Shown here piece after piece: positions 37,819-46,723 of a DNA stretch of 64,000 bases (within the stretch, counting starts at the first letter, position 1; each line of letters begins with the position of its first letter). Location: NCBI RefSeq assembly GCF_005222835.1, contig NZ_STGA01000004.1:124001-188000 (forward strand). The letters are read 5' to 3'. The notes under the pieces were generated by a model, which made no database searches, was not told the origin of the DNA, and saw nothing but the letters and a program-made list of their open reading frames with translations. Source of the DNA: Rhizobium sp. FKY42 (GTDB lineage Bacteria; Pseudomonadota; Alphaproteobacteria; Rhizobiales; Rhizobiaceae). A program made the translations under genes and the position numbers.

Positions 37819-38937
37819 CTACTGCGCCGCATTTTCCTTCGCCATCCTCGCATCCACGTCCTTCGCAAGTGCTTCCAGGTTACGCGGCTGCCCGGAAAGC
37901 TTTTCGATGGCCGCAATGGCAAGATCGGTTGCCACATAATCCGGCTTGTGACCCACGCCTTTCAGCCAGATCAGTTCCGAGTTCCTGATGTCGCGCTTTA
38001 GTCCTTCCGAGTGGATATGGGCCAGCACAATCGGGTCGTCGTCACCGGTGATGATCACCGCCGGTGTCTGGATGTCCGGGTAACGCGGGGAGACGCGAGT
38101 GACATAATCGAAGAGATTGGCCACATCCTCAGCATTGTAGCGAAAGCTTGCCGGTCTCAGCACAAGGGCAGGAGCACCCTCAGTCAGATAGGTTTCCCGC
38201 CGCAGGTTAGGCGCGAAAACTCTCTTCGTCACGGTATCGAGTATGGTCAGTCCTGTAGCCATGACCAGCGTGTGGCTGAATAGCCAGCCAATGACCGGTG
38301 TCGATGTTACCCTGTAGTGCCAGTCTATGCCGCCCGGCCAAGGATGGGTGGCGGGTGCCAGAAACAGCGAACCGATAACCTTGTCCGGATGGTTCAGCGC
38401 AAAACTGGCGACGATGGCGCCGCCGAAGGAATGGCCTACGATCACCGCTTGGCGGATACCGTAGGCATCCATCAGTCGCGCGATCGCCTGCGCCTGTCCG
38501 TCGGGATAGGCGTTTTCCGGCCCGCCACGTTCGGAATAGCCGTGGCCTGGGCGATCCACAAAGAGAAGTTCGGCACGGCCCCTGAGAGGTCCTAGGAAAG
38601 CGGCTTCCTGATCACGCAGGTTGCCGCTTGCGCCGTGAATGAAGACGATTGGCGGCAGGTCGGCGTTCGGTCCTGCGGGCACATGCAGGGCGTTCATCTT
38701 GAAGCCGCCGACATCGGTCAGCGTGCCTATGTTCGGATACTTCTCTTCGATTGCCTTGGCCTTCCAGGCGGTGAAACCGAACAGGCTCGCGACAATCGCT
38801 GCGACGATGATCAGGGCAATGATGATGTAAGACAGTGGGGAATGCCTCGGATGGGAATCAGGTACGGCTGCCAGCCAGTTTCTCGGAAAGCTTGGTAACG
38901 TTTTCCTGCGCGTCCCGTTCCGCAGGATAGATGGCAA
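37819..38937 (-). CDS. Membrane-anchored alpha/beta hydrolase
   Basis: An N-terminal membrane helix (YIIIALIIVAAIVASLFGF) is followed by an alpha/beta-hydrolase domain: IVFIHGASGNLRDQ (oxyanion), nucleophile elbow VGHSFGGA, acid in ITGDDDPIV and His in KGVGHKPDY. The catalytic triad is complete; the substrate is unknown. The start is doubtful: the only ATG in frame (38937) lies 80 nt inside the upstream TPR gene, and the helix begins just after CTG 38835, which would give about 338 aa. It lies last behind rpmJ and the TPR gene on the same strand. Confidence 0.85.
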   Translation of the reverse strand: MPSILRNGTRRKTLPSFPRNWLAAVPDSHPRHSPLSYIIIALIIVAAIVASLFGFTAWKAKAIEEKYPNIGTLTDVGGFKMNALHVPAGPNADLPPIVFIHGASGNLRDQEAAFLGPLRGRAELLFVDRPGHGYSERGGPENAYPDGQAQAIARLMDAYGIRQAVIVGHSFGGAIVASFALNHPDKVIGSLFLAPATHPWPGGIDWHYRVTSTPVIGWLFSHTLVMATGLTILDTVTKRVFAPNLRRETYLTEGAPALVLRPASFRYNAEDVANLFDYVTRVSPRYPDIQTPAVIITGDDDPIVLAHIHSEGLKRDIRNSELIWLKGVGHKPDYVATDLAIAAIEKLSGQPRNLEALAKDVDARMAKENAAQ

Positions 38938-39595
38938 GAAAGCGTTCCCAAGCCTTCAACGCAAGTTCGTCCTGCCCGTTTTCCATCAGAATCGTCGCCA
39001 TGCCCGCCAAAGCGGGGAAGTGGCGAGGTTCCCGCTGCAAAACCTGATTGATGTCTGTCATGGATTTGCGCCTGTCGCCCATTGTGTAATGCAGCGTTGC
39101 GCGGCGATTCCACCCTTCGATGTAGTCGGGCTTCAAAACTGTCACTTCATCCAGGAAATCCAGAGCGGCAGCGTTCTTCTTTTCCGCAATCGACCTGTTT
39201 GCCCATTGCATCAAGAGATCGACCGTCGGGCTGTCAGATGCGTTCCAGTTGGCCATGATCCTGTTGGCGATCTCTTTCGCCTTTGACGCATCGCGCTCCC
39301 GGCCCAGATCTTTCAGCAGCTTGTCCTGAGCCAGTTTCGGATCGGTGGTCGGTGGCTCGGCAGGCGCTGTAGCCTGAGTGCCCTGAGGTGCGGTAACCGC
39401 ACCCGGCTTCGGCGGCAGGGGCTGGAGTGGCGCAGATGGACTGGGGCTAGGTTGAGAAGGTCTGGCTTGTGGAGCCGGTGCCTGGCCCGTGATCGGTGGG
39501 CTTGATGGCATGCCTGTCCCTGGTTGTTGCGCACCCACGGGGCCGCAGAGCAAAGCGGAGGACAGAATGGCGATGGTCAAACGAAATCGGCGCAT
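38858..39595 (-). CDS. Exported TPR-repeat protein
   Basis: 245 aa. A signal peptide (MRRFRLTIAILSSALLCGPVGA) leads into about 60 Pro/Gln/Ala-rich residues, then tetratricopeptide repeats from about residue 90 to the end (for example DFLDEVTVLKPDYIEGWNRR, INQVLQREPRHFPALAGMA and LKAWERFLAIYPAERDAQEN). Periplasmic scaffold or adaptor of unknown partner. Its 3' end overlaps the longest reading of the hydrolase gene. Confidence 0.85.
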   Translation of the reverse strand: MRRFRLTIAILSSALLCGPVGAQQPGTGMPSSPPITGQAPAPQARPSQPSPSPSAPLQPLPPKPGAVTAPQGTQATAPAEPPTTDPKLAQDKLLKDLGRERDASKAKEIANRIMANWNASDSPTVDLLMQWANRSIAEKKNAAALDFLDEVTVLKPDYIEGWNRRATLHYTMGDRRKSMTDINQVLQREPRHFPALAGMATILMENGQDELALKAWERFLAIYPAERDAQENVTKLSEKLAGSRT

Positions 39596-39693
39596 GGGAT
39601 AGATTTAATCCGCATGCGCCGAGTTTCAAAACAAAAAACACACGTTATCGACAACGTGATGTTGAAGCTGCCCAAAGGCCGCTTCCGTCGATA

Positions 39694-39819
39694 TCAGCCC
39701 TGACGAGCCTTGAAGCGTGGGTTCTGCTTGTTGATGATGTAAACGCGGCCCTTGCGGCGAACCAGACGGTTATCGCGATGACGGGCCTTAAGCGCTTTGA
39801 GCGAGTTCTTGATCTTCAT
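39694..39819 (-). CDS. rpmJ: 50S ribosomal protein L36, zinc-free type
   Basis: 41 aa, reading [20 protein letters not shown] and ending NPRFKARQG. It is the L36 type without the four zinc-binding Cys. The gene lies about 100 nt upstream of the TPR gene on the same strand. The cysteine-free form is the usual one in alphaproteobacteria. Confidence 0.95.
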   Translation of the reverse strand: MKIKNSLKALKARHRDNRLVRRKGRVYIINKQNPRFKARQG

Positions 39820-39967
39820 TGTTCTGGTCCGCGTATTTCAGGGCGCTAGAGCCCTTAAGTCTCTGACAATCAAAAGCGCGCATTTACAGCGCGCTCTTTA
39901 GGATGGAGGGTGGATACAGGTTCACCAGCAGCCTGTCAACCGACAAGCCCCTGCAGAGAAGGGCTTT

Positions 39968-41026
39968 TCACCGCAAAAGCTCGGTGACATGGCCCATTTT
40001 ACGGCCAGGACGCGACTCCGCCTTGCCATAAAGATGAACCAGCACATGCGGTCTGGAGAGCCAATCGTTCAACTGCTCGATATCATCGCCGATGAGATTG
40101 GTCATCACACAGTCCGAATGTCGGGCAGGGTTTCCAAGTGGCAAGCCTGCGACCGCACGGATATGCTGCTCGAACTGGGAGACCACGCATGCCGCTTCCG
40201 TCCAGTGTCCCGAATTGTGCACACGGGGGGCGATTTCGTTGGCAATCAGCGTTCCATCGGCCATGACGAAGAATTCCATGCCGATGACGCCGACATAGGA
40301 GAGGCCGGAAAGCAGGCGTTCGGCTGCCTGTCTTGCCGCATCGGCCGTGGACGGACTGATTCTCGCAGGCAGGGTGGAGGTGTGCAGAATACCGTTGCGG
40401 TGCACGTTTTCGGCCAGATCAAAGGTCTCAATCTCGCCGCCGATGCTACGGGCTGCAATCACGGAGACTTCGCGCTCGAATGCAACAAAGCTTTCGAGAA
40501 TCAGCGGCACACCGCCCATGGCGTCGAACACGCCCGCAGCACTCTCGTTCGCCGAGCGAAACACGCGCTGACCCTTGCCGTCATAGCCGAGCCTGCGCGT
40601 CTTCAGAACGCCCTGGCCGCCGAAATCCGCAAGCGCCCTTTCGAGATCTTCTTGCGAGTCGACGGCGTGAAACCGTGCCGTCTCGATGCCGCACTGGTTG
40701 AGAAAATGTTTTTCGTGCAGTCGGTCCTGCGCCACTTCAAGCGCTTTCGCGGGCGGATAGACCGGTCGTCTTTTCGCCAGAGCCTCGGCGGCACCGACAG
40801 GCACGTTCTCGAATTCGTAGGTGACGACATCGCAACTTGCCGCGAGCCGTTCGAGGGCTGCTGGATCATCATAGGCCGCCACGATTTGTTCGTTGGCAAC
40901 CTGTGCTGCCGGACAGTCTGGCTGTGGTTCCAGGATGATGGTGCGGAAATTCAGCCGGGCTGCGGCCATGGCAAGCATGCGGCCCAACTGGCCGCCGCCG
41001 ATAATGCCGATGGTGGAAAGCGTCAT
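39968..41026 (-). CDS. purK: N5-carboxyaminoimidazole ribonucleotide synthase
   Basis: ATP-grasp enzyme that carboxylates AIR to N5-CAIR in purine synthesis. 352 aa. The N-terminal motif [17 protein letters not shown] is typical. ATP-grasp features are [14 protein letters not shown] and the late [14 protein letters not shown]. Its ATG overlaps the purE stop (ATGA). Confidence 0.97.
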   Translation of the reverse strand: MTLSTIGIIGGGQLGRMLAMAAARLNFRTIILEPQPDCPAAQVANEQIVAAYDDPAALERLAASCDVVTYEFENVPVGAAEALAKRRPVYPPAKALEVAQDRLHEKHFLNQCGIETARFHAVDSQEDLERALADFGGQGVLKTRRLGYDGKGQRVFRSANESAAGVFDAMGGVPLILESFVAFEREVSVIAARSIGGEIETFDLAENVHRNGILHTSTLPARISPSTADAARQAAERLLSGLSYVGVIGMEFFVMADGTLIANEIAPRVHNSGHWTEAACVVSQFEQHIRAVAGLPLGNPARHSDCVMTNLIGDDIEQLNDWLSRPHVLVHLYGKAESRPGRKMGHVTELLR

Positions 41027-41544
41027 GGCGCCTCGTCAATGGGATAGTCTGCAACGGACGCCGTCTGGCGTGCGCGGTATTCATCCAGCCTGTCGGCCAG
41101 ATCCGGATCGGACAAGGCCAGCACGGCGGCTGCGAGAAGAGCAGCATTGACCGCGCCTGCGCGTCCGATAGCCAGCGTCCCGACAGGAATGCCGGCAGGC
41201 ATCTGGACGATGGAATAGAGGCTGTCCATGCCCGACATGGTGCGCGATTGAACCGGAACGCCGAAGACCGGAAGTGCGGTGAGCGCCGCCACCATGCCCG
41301 GCAGGTGGGCGGCACCGCCGGCGCCGGCGATGATGACCTGAAAACCCTCCTCGCGCGCGCCCTTGGCAAAGGCAACCATCCGGTCCGGCGTGCGGTGCGC
41401 AGAAACGATGCGGGCTTCGTAGCCGACATCCAGCGCATCCAGCATGTCTGCGGCATTCTTCATGGTTTCCCAGTCGGACTGGCTGCCCATGATGATGGCA
41501 ACCGGCGGTCTCTCCTGCGGCAAGCTCACGTCCTCCGTGCTCAC
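41023..41544 (-). CDS. purE: N5-carboxyaminoimidazole ribonucleotide mutase
   Basis: Rearranges N5-CAIR to CAIR, directly after PurK. 173 aa. Motifs are [27 protein letters not shown] and [18 protein letters not shown]. It starts at GTG 41544, overlapping the DUF465 stop (GTGA); its own stop overlaps purK. DUF465-purE-purK is thus a tightly coupled operon. Confidence 0.97.
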   Translation of the reverse strand: MSTEDVSLPQERPPVAIIMGSQSDWETMKNAADMLDALDVGYEARIVSAHRTPDRMVAFAKGAREEGFQVIIAGAGGAAHLPGMVAALTALPVFGVPVQSRTMSGMDSLYSIVQMPAGIPVGTLAIGRAGAVNAALLAAAVLALSDPDLADRLDEYRARQTASVADYPIDEAP

Positions 41545-41744
41545 GCGATAATGTCGGGAATGATCTGGTCTTCCAGCTTCGTCATCTTATCCTTGATGGC
41601 GAGCTTCTTTTTCTTCATCCGTTGGATACGCAGGGCTTCGCAACCGGTCGCGATCATGGCGTTGATGGCGGCATCGTAGTCTTCGTGTTCTTGCCGGAGG
41701 CGCGCCAGCGCCAGCCTGATATCCGCCTGTTCCTGATCGGCCAT
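41541..41744 (-). CDS. DUF465/YdcH family small coiled-coil protein
   Basis: 67 aa, helical and highly charged, with the DUF465 pattern [15 protein letters not shown] and [20 protein letters not shown]. Function unknown. First gene of the purE-purK operon by overlapping stop/start codons. A second DUF465 gene lies on the opposite strand 456 nt away. Confidence 0.88.
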   Translation of the reverse strand: MADQEQADIRLALARLRQEHEDYDAAINAMIATGCEALRIQRMKKKKLAIKDKMTKLEDQIIPDIIA

Positions 41745-42200
41745 CGTCTGTCTGTCCCCACATTTTCAATCCGGTCTTTGTATCGCCGGGGAATGCAGGC
41801 ATGCTCCTAGCATCAAACCTGCCAAGCGACTAGTAGATCGCGCAGTAAAAGCGTTGGAAAGGCTTTTGCTGACGCATCCATTCTTGCGCAAAGATAAGAA
41901 ATGTTAAACCATCCGCTGGGGACGGTCGCGGCTTTTGGTCCGCCAAGTATTTGAATCAAATAGATAATTTTGATGATTGCTGAAGAGTGGTGCGAGCCTG
42001 CGTGTTTCACGACAGTTCACGCGGGGTCATGCATCTTCAGGGATTTATTCACATTTAATCAAGACCACCAATTTGCCACGGAGAAGCCCCTATTTCGCCT
42101 TCGACAAAGCAGGCGTATCATGTCACAATTCCTTCGCAAACCAAAAGCCGCTGGCTCAGGGGAGCTGGTGGCCGGAGAAAACAAAGGAAGGACGTGCCAC
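41745..42200. other. Divergent intergenic interval between two DUF465 genes
   Basis: 456 bases that must hold both promoters. I see no convincing gene; the short frames have no ribosome binding site or family likeness. The part from about 41900 to 42060 is AT-rich for this genome. A long 5' leader or small RNA ahead of the right-hand DUF465 gene is possible but not demonstrated. Confidence 0.6.
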
Positions 42201-42374
42201 ATGACCATTCAGGCTCATATCGCATCGCTCGAGAAGAAACATGGTGCTCTTGAGGAGGAGCTCCAGTCAGTTCTAGCGTCCCCATCCTCCGATGATACGG
42301 AAATTGCGAGATTGAAACGGCGCAAGCTGCGCCTGAAGGATGAACTGGAACGCCTCAAAAAGACGAAACACTGA
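42201..42374 (+). CDS. DUF465/YdcH family small protein
   Basis: 57 aa, beginning MTIQAHIASLEKKHGALEEE, with the DUF465 closing RLKRRKLRLKDELERLKK. The ATG at 42201 is preceded by GGAAGGA. The in-frame extension to 41970 is not credible. Probably monocistronic, with a strong hairpin after it. Function unknown. Confidence 0.88.
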   Translation: MTIQAHIASLEKKHGALEEELQSVLASPSSDDTEIARLKRRKLRLKDELERLKKTKH

Positions 42375-42408
42375 CGCTATCGCGATCGTTTATGAGTTTT
42401 TGAAGATT

Positions 42409-42455
42409 GATCGCCGCCTTGGGTTGAGGAGACCGAAAGGCGGCGATCTCTTGGA
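42409..42455 (+). terminator. Hairpin after the right-hand DUF465 gene
   Basis: GATCGCCGCCTT (42409-42420) pairs with AAGGCGGCGATC (42437-42448), a perfect 12-bp stem with a 16-nt loop; TCTTGG follows. A likely intrinsic terminator with a modest T-tail. Confidence 0.7.
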
Positions 42456-42506
42456 AGGGACCGGGAAACGCAGTCCGCAAGTCTCTCAATCGACAGGCCG
42501 AAATCT

Positions 42507-42764
42507 TCAGGCCCAGAACTGGTCGAGCCAGATATTCAGCTTCTGAAATCCCTTGATGTTGACAGAATAGATCCGTCGCGTGCCTTCGGATGTCACCGTC
42601 ACCAGATTGCTGTCGAGCAATGCCTTCAGATGCTGTGAAACCGCAGGGCGGCTGATGGGCAGCCCTTCTGCCAGTTCATTGACCGTGCGTGGTGCACGCC
42701 TCAGCTCTTCCAGCAGGTGGCGACGATTGGGGTCGGCAATGGCTGCAAAAGGATCAATGGACAT
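42507..42764 (-). CDS. ArsR-family transcriptional regulator
   Basis: 85-aa winged helix-turn-helix: DPFAAIADPNRRHLLEELR, then recognition helix SRPAVSQHLKALLDSNLV and wing TRRIYSVN. No Cys metal site is visible, so this is not a classical metal sensor. It is closer to the ArsR-like regulators that end in KLNIWLDQFW. It starts 77 nt after the permease stop on the same strand. A target is unknown. Confidence 0.9.
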   Translation of the reverse strand: MSIDPFAAIADPNRRHLLEELRRAPRTVNELAEGLPISRPAVSQHLKALLDSNLVTVTSEGTRRIYSVNIKGFQKLNIWLDQFWA

Positions 42765-42841
42765 GTGTGCACGCTACGCGAAGTTTTCGCCCTCAGCAAG
42801 CGGATTTGTGCGGTGCGAAATGGCGCTCTCGGTGAGCCTTT

Positions 42842-43618
42842 TCAGAGCGGCAGCGAGTCGTAGAGCAGCTTTATCGCGGCGATCAGCCCCAGCCCGTAGG
42901 CAAGCGGATAAAACACGTCTGGCTTGAGCTTCTTAACGATGTAGGCACCTGCCATGGTTGAGATCAGGGCAACGGGCAGCAGCGTGAACGAAAGCGTCAG
43001 GTTTTTCGTATCGAGAGCACCCAGGGCTACGTAAGGGATGACCTTCACCGCATTGACAATAGCGAAAAGGCGAACGCTGGCCCCGGTATAATTCTTCGGG
43101 TCAAGCTTCAACGGCAGGGCGTAGATCTGGAAAGGTGGACCGCCGGCATGGGCCACGAAGCTGCCATAGCCGCAGATCGTACCCCAGAAGAGGGCCGGGC
43201 CCTTGCGATGGCCTGTTGCGTCGACGGGCGTGGCACGATGAGGTCCATAGGTTTGATAGAAATAGCGGCTGGCAAACAGGATCATGGACACGGCAATGAC
43301 GAAGCGCAGTGCATCATCCGGAACATAGGCCGACGTCGCCCAGCCGAGGGCGATGCCGATGATGCATCCGGGAAGCAGCGTCAGCAGCAGCTTGCGGTCA
43401 TTGAAGTTCCGCCAGGCATAGAGCGCTACCAGATCCATAATGATGAGGATGGGCAGGAAAATTGCCGCAGCATCAACCGGTGTCACGACCATGGCCATCA
43501 GTGGGACGCCAATCAGAGCAAAGGCGCCGCCGAGCCCGCCTTTGGACAGACCAACGAGCGAAACCGCCGGAATGGCGGCGGCAAAAAAGATCGGGTCTGG
43601 GAGGGAAATGGCGAACAT
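42842..43618 (-). CDS. TSUP (TauE/SafE) family membrane permease
   Basis: 258 aa with about seven to eight hydrophobic helices. TSUP motifs are SLVGLSKGGLGGAFALIGVPL near the N-terminus and the mid-repeat GTICGYGSFVAHAGGPPFQIY. Family members export sulfite, sulfoacetate or other organosulfur anions; the substrate cannot be told. The ArsR gene lies just downstream and may be co-transcribed. Confidence 0.9.
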   Translation of the reverse strand: MFAISLPDPIFFAAAIPAVSLVGLSKGGLGGAFALIGVPLMAMVVTPVDAAAIFLPILIIMDLVALYAWRNFNDRKLLLTLLPGCIIGIALGWATSAYVPDDALRFVIAVSMILFASRYFYQTYGPHRATPVDATGHRKGPALFWGTICGYGSFVAHAGGPPFQIYALPLKLDPKNYTGASVRLFAIVNAVKVIPYVALGALDTKNLTLSFTLLPVALISTMAGAYIVKKLKPDVFYPLAYGLGLIAAIKLLYDSLPL

Positions 43619-43767
43619 GAGGGATGACAGTTGATTGAAGGGCCTGTCCGGTCTATCGGACTCGTTGACCTATGACGAGCCTTGTCCGGATCAACTTGCA
43701 TTTCAGAGTATGACGATGTTGAACGGTAAAGGCGCTTATCCGTCTGCCACACGAACTGGAGCCGATG

Positions 43768-44421
43768 ATGACCCTTCCCGAAGATCGCTGCCGTCTTGTG
43801 CTGATCGTGCCGGCTATGGAAGACGACGACACGCTGGCGGAACAGCTGAGCCATGCTCTTCGGGGCGGCGATGTCGCATCCGTCATCCTGCCGCAATATG
43901 ACAGCAATGACAGCGCATTCCAGAAGCGTGCGGAAAAGCTGGTTCCGATTGTTCAGGCTGCCGGTGCCGCTGCGCTGATCGCAGGTGATTCGCGCGTTGC
44001 CGGTCGGGCCAAGGCCGATGGCCTTCATCTGAGCGGCTCCATCGAGGAACTTGGCGAGGCGATGGAGAAATTCTCGCCAAAGCTGATTGTGGGCTCGGCC
44101 TCCGCAACGGATCGGCACACGGCGCTCGAAGTCGGTGAAGCGCGGCCAGACTATATTTTCTTCGGGCGTCTGGATGGCGATATCAAGCCGGAGGCGCATC
44201 CCAAGAATGTCGCACTGGGCGAATGGTGGGCGTCGATGATCGAGATCCCCTGTATCGTCATGGGCGGCACAGAGGTTGGTTCCGTGGTTGCCGTTGCCGA
44301 ATCCGGTGCGGAGTTCGTGGCGCTTCGCACGGCAATTTTTGATAACCCTGCCGGGGCGGCGGCCGCCGTTGCTGAAGTCAACGCAGTCTTGGACGAAAAA
44401 GCGCCACGGTTTGACGATTGA
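43768..44421 (+). CDS. ThiE-like thiamine phosphate synthase family protein
   Basis: About 217 aa (an ATG at 43765 is also possible; GGAG at 43758 suits 43768). A TIM-barrel TMP-synthase fold: RCRLVLIVPAM, AAALIAGDSRVAGRAKADGLHLSG, SASATDRHTALEVGEARPDYIFFGRL and PCIVMGGTEVGSVVAVAESGAEFVALRTAIF. Compared with true ThiE, the pyrophosphate-binding and Ser/Thr positions differ, and no other thi gene is nearby. It may be a paralogue (ThiE2) of uncertain activity. The next gene begins at or next to its stop. Confidence 0.75.
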   Translation: MTLPEDRCRLVLIVPAMEDDDTLAEQLSHALRGGDVASVILPQYDSNDSAFQKRAEKLVPIVQAAGAAALIAGDSRVAGRAKADGLHLSGSIEELGEAMEKFSPKLIVGSASATDRHTALEVGEARPDYIFFGRLDGDIKPEAHPKNVALGEWWASMIEIPCIVMGGTEVGSVVAVAESGAEFVALRTAIFDNPAGAAAAVAEVNAVLDEKAPRFDD

Positions 44422-44429
44422 ACATCGAC

Positions 44430-45563
44430 ATGCGTCGCACCCACCGTTCCGTCAGGTCCAATTTGCTGAACCATCGCCTTTTCCTCGCCTTATCTACGGC
44501 AGGCCTGATATTCTGTGCTCCGGCACTCGCGCAGACCACCGAGCGAGCGGTTACGCGTCCCGTCGAGAACAATGCCGGGACCCTGCAAAAGGGAAGCCCT
44601 GAAAAGGCTGGCGAGGAGGGCAAGCCGCCAGCGGAAGCCTATCCCTCCAGCGGTATTTCTCTTTTGCAGCGCATGGGAACGGCCCTGCCTCCGCTTCCGC
44701 CGGAAAAGCCCTATACTGGGCCGGTGGACGAGGCCTACGGCGCCTTTCAGCGCGGGGCTTACCGGTTGGCACTTGAAAAGGCACTGCCACGTGCCGAAGC
44801 AGGGGATGCTGCCGCGCAAACACTCGTGGCTGAGATGATGACGCGCGGCATGGGTATTCCGCGCGATTCCAAGAACGCTGCCTTCTGGTATAAGCAAGCC
44901 GCCGAGCGCGGCGATCCCTCCGCCATGTTCCAGTACGCCCTTCTGCTGATGCGTGGCAAGGATGTGGCGCGCGACAAGGCAAAGGCCGATGATTTCATGC
45001 GGCGTGCGGCAGACGGTGGCAATGCTTCCGCGCAATTCAACTGGGCCCAACTTCTTGTTGCGGATAACCCTGGCGAAAAGGGTTTGCATCTGGCGCTTCC
45101 CTTCTATGAAAAGTCCGCAGCTCAGGGCATTGCCGACTCGCAATACGCTGTTGCGCAGCTTTACCAATCATTGCCGGACGTGCCGCCTGAGAAGAAGGCC
45201 AAGGCGCGCGAATGGTTGGAGCGTGCCGCCAAGGCGGGGTTCGACACCGCGCAACTCGACATGGGGATCTGGCTCGTCAACGGCGTGGGCGGCGAGCGCG
45301 ACTATGACAAGGGCTTCGAATGGCTCCGTATCGCAGCTTTGCGTGGCAATGTCGTGGCGCAGAACAAGCTCGCTCATATGTACGTCAACGCTCTCGGCAC
45401 GCGTCCCAATCCGGTGGAAGCTGCCAAATGGTACGTTCTTTCTCGACGCGCAGGGCTTTCCGACCCTGTCCTGGAAGACTTCTATCTTGGCATCAATGAC
45501 GAGCAGCAGAAACAGGCCATTGATGCCGCAAACCGCTTCCGAAGAGGCGTACAGAAGCCGTGA
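44430..45563 (+). CDS. Exported Sel1-repeat protein
   Basis: ATG 44430 (MRRTHRSVRSNLLNHRLFLA) gives a signal peptide ending near APALAQ; TTG 44418 would overlap the preceding stop (TTGA). 377 aa. After a Pro-rich segment, five or so Sel1 repeats are visible (AQTLVAEMMTRGMGIPRDSK, FQYALLLMRGKDVARDK, LDMGIWLVNGVGGERDY and AHMYVNALGTRPNPVEAAKW). Periplasmic solenoid that probably mediates protein contacts; the partner is unknown. Probably in one unit with the ThiE-like gene. Confidence 0.88.
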   Translation: MRRTHRSVRSNLLNHRLFLALSTAGLIFCAPALAQTTERAVTRPVENNAGTLQKGSPEKAGEEGKPPAEAYPSSGISLLQRMGTALPPLPPEKPYTGPVDEAYGAFQRGAYRLALEKALPRAEAGDAAAQTLVAEMMTRGMGIPRDSKNAAFWYKQAAERGDPSAMFQYALLLMRGKDVARDKAKADDFMRRAADGGNASAQFNWAQLLVADNPGEKGLHLALPFYEKSAAQGIADSQYAVAQLYQSLPDVPPEKKAKAREWLERAAKAGFDTAQLDMGIWLVNGVGGERDYDKGFEWLRIAALRGNVVAQNKLAHMYVNALGTRPNPVEAAKWYVLSRRAGLSDPVLEDFYLGINDEQQKQAIDAANRFRRGVQKP

Positions 45564-45719
45564 TGCAGACTCCAACTTAACCCTTGCATGGAGCAAAACT
45601 CCGGCCGCACTTGAATTTCAGCCGGTTTTGTGGTTCTGAACGCGCCTATTCACGAAAATTCGCCAAGTTTCGTTCCCTGATGGATCGGGAACACACGCCG
45701 TTTACCCAAGGATTATCCG

Positions 45720-46520
45720 ATGGCTCGCTCCGCCCTTCTCAACGTCATGGTTCAGGCAGCAATGAAAGCCGGCAAATCGCTCGCCCGCGATTTCGGCGAA
45801 GTGCAGAACCTGCAGGTTTCGGTCAAGGGTCCGGGCGACTTCGTTTCGCAGGCAGACCTCAAGGCGGAGAAGATCGTTTATGACGAGCTGATGAAGGCCC
45901 GCCCGACCTATGGTTTTCTGGGCGAGGAGAGCCAAGAGATCAAGGGTACGGACGGTGCGCATCGCTGGATCGTCGATCCGCTGGATGGCACCACCAACTT
46001 CCTGCACGGCATTCCGCAGTTTGCGGTGTCCATCGCGCTGGAGCGGGATGGCGAAATCGTTGCCGGTGTCATTTTTAACCCGGCAACGGATGAGCTGTTC
46101 ACGGCGGAAAAGGGCGGCGGCGCCTTCCTCAACGATCGTCGCATTCGCGTGGCAGCCCGTCGCGTTCTTTCCGATTGCGTCATCGGCTGCGGCATGCCGC
46201 ATCTGGGTCGCGGCAATCACGGCAAGTTCCTTGTCGAACTGCGTCATGTGATGGGAGAGGTCTCCGGCGTTCGCCGTTTCGGCGCAGCCGCTCTCGATCT
46301 GGCCTATGTGGCGGCAGGCCGTATCGACGGCTTCTGGGAAGTGGGTCTTTCTCCGTGGGACATCGCTGCCGGTCTGATCCTCATCCGCGAGGCGGGTGGC
46401 TTCACCTCCACGCTCAAGGGTGGCACCGACATGCTGGACGATGGCACGGTCGTTGCCGGTAACGAATTGATCCAGAAGCAATTGCTGGAAGTGACCAACC
46501 GTCCGGTGCCGACGCGCTGA
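45720..46520 (+). CDS. suhB: Inositol-1-monophosphatase (SuhB family)
   Basis: 266 aa, lithium-sensitive phosphatase fold. Metal motifs are GEESQE, IVDPLDGTTNFLHGIPQFAV and SPWDIAAGLILIREAGG. The enzyme dephosphorylates inositol phosphates; in enterobacteria SuhB also assists rRNA antitermination, which may or may not hold here. AAGGATT precedes the ATG. A hairpin follows. Confidence 0.93.
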   Translation: MARSALLNVMVQAAMKAGKSLARDFGEVQNLQVSVKGPGDFVSQADLKAEKIVYDELMKARPTYGFLGEESQEIKGTDGAHRWIVDPLDGTTNFLHGIPQFAVSIALERDGEIVAGVIFNPATDELFTAEKGGGAFLNDRRIRVAARRVLSDCVIGCGMPHLGRGNHGKFLVELRHVMGEVSGVRRFGAAALDLAYVAAGRIDGFWEVGLSPWDIAAGLILIREAGGFTSTLKGGTDMLDDGTVVAGNELIQKQLLEVTNRPVPTR

Positions 46521-46554
46521 TTCGCCGCGAGGCCAAGACTTTGGCGTCTGAAAC

Positions 46555-46600
46555 ATCTTCGGCCCGGTTGGCTGGCCGAAGATCCCGCCGTATTTTTCCG
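46555..46600 (+). terminator. Hairpin after suhB
   Basis: ATCTTCGGCC (46555-46564) and GGCCGAAGAT (46574-46583), a perfect 10-bp stem. A T-run (TATTTTTCC) follows only after a 7-nt CCCGCCG spacer, so termination efficiency is uncertain. Confidence 0.6.
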
Positions 46601-46723
46601 ATATTCACTCGGAGATCATTCGAACGGGCGGGATAACCTGCTCAATGCCTGAGAGCATCACTTCAATTTGTCTCATTTTTGAAATAGCCTCCGCACCACT
46701 GTTGCGTGGAGGTTGCGTGCATC

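Noticed and set aside
39989..41047. 352-aa + strand frame opposite purK
   Set aside because: Shadow of purK with no family likeness.
41813..42010. 65-aa minus-strand frame between the DUF465 genes
   Set aside because: No ribosome binding site, composition unlike neighbours, no family likeness.
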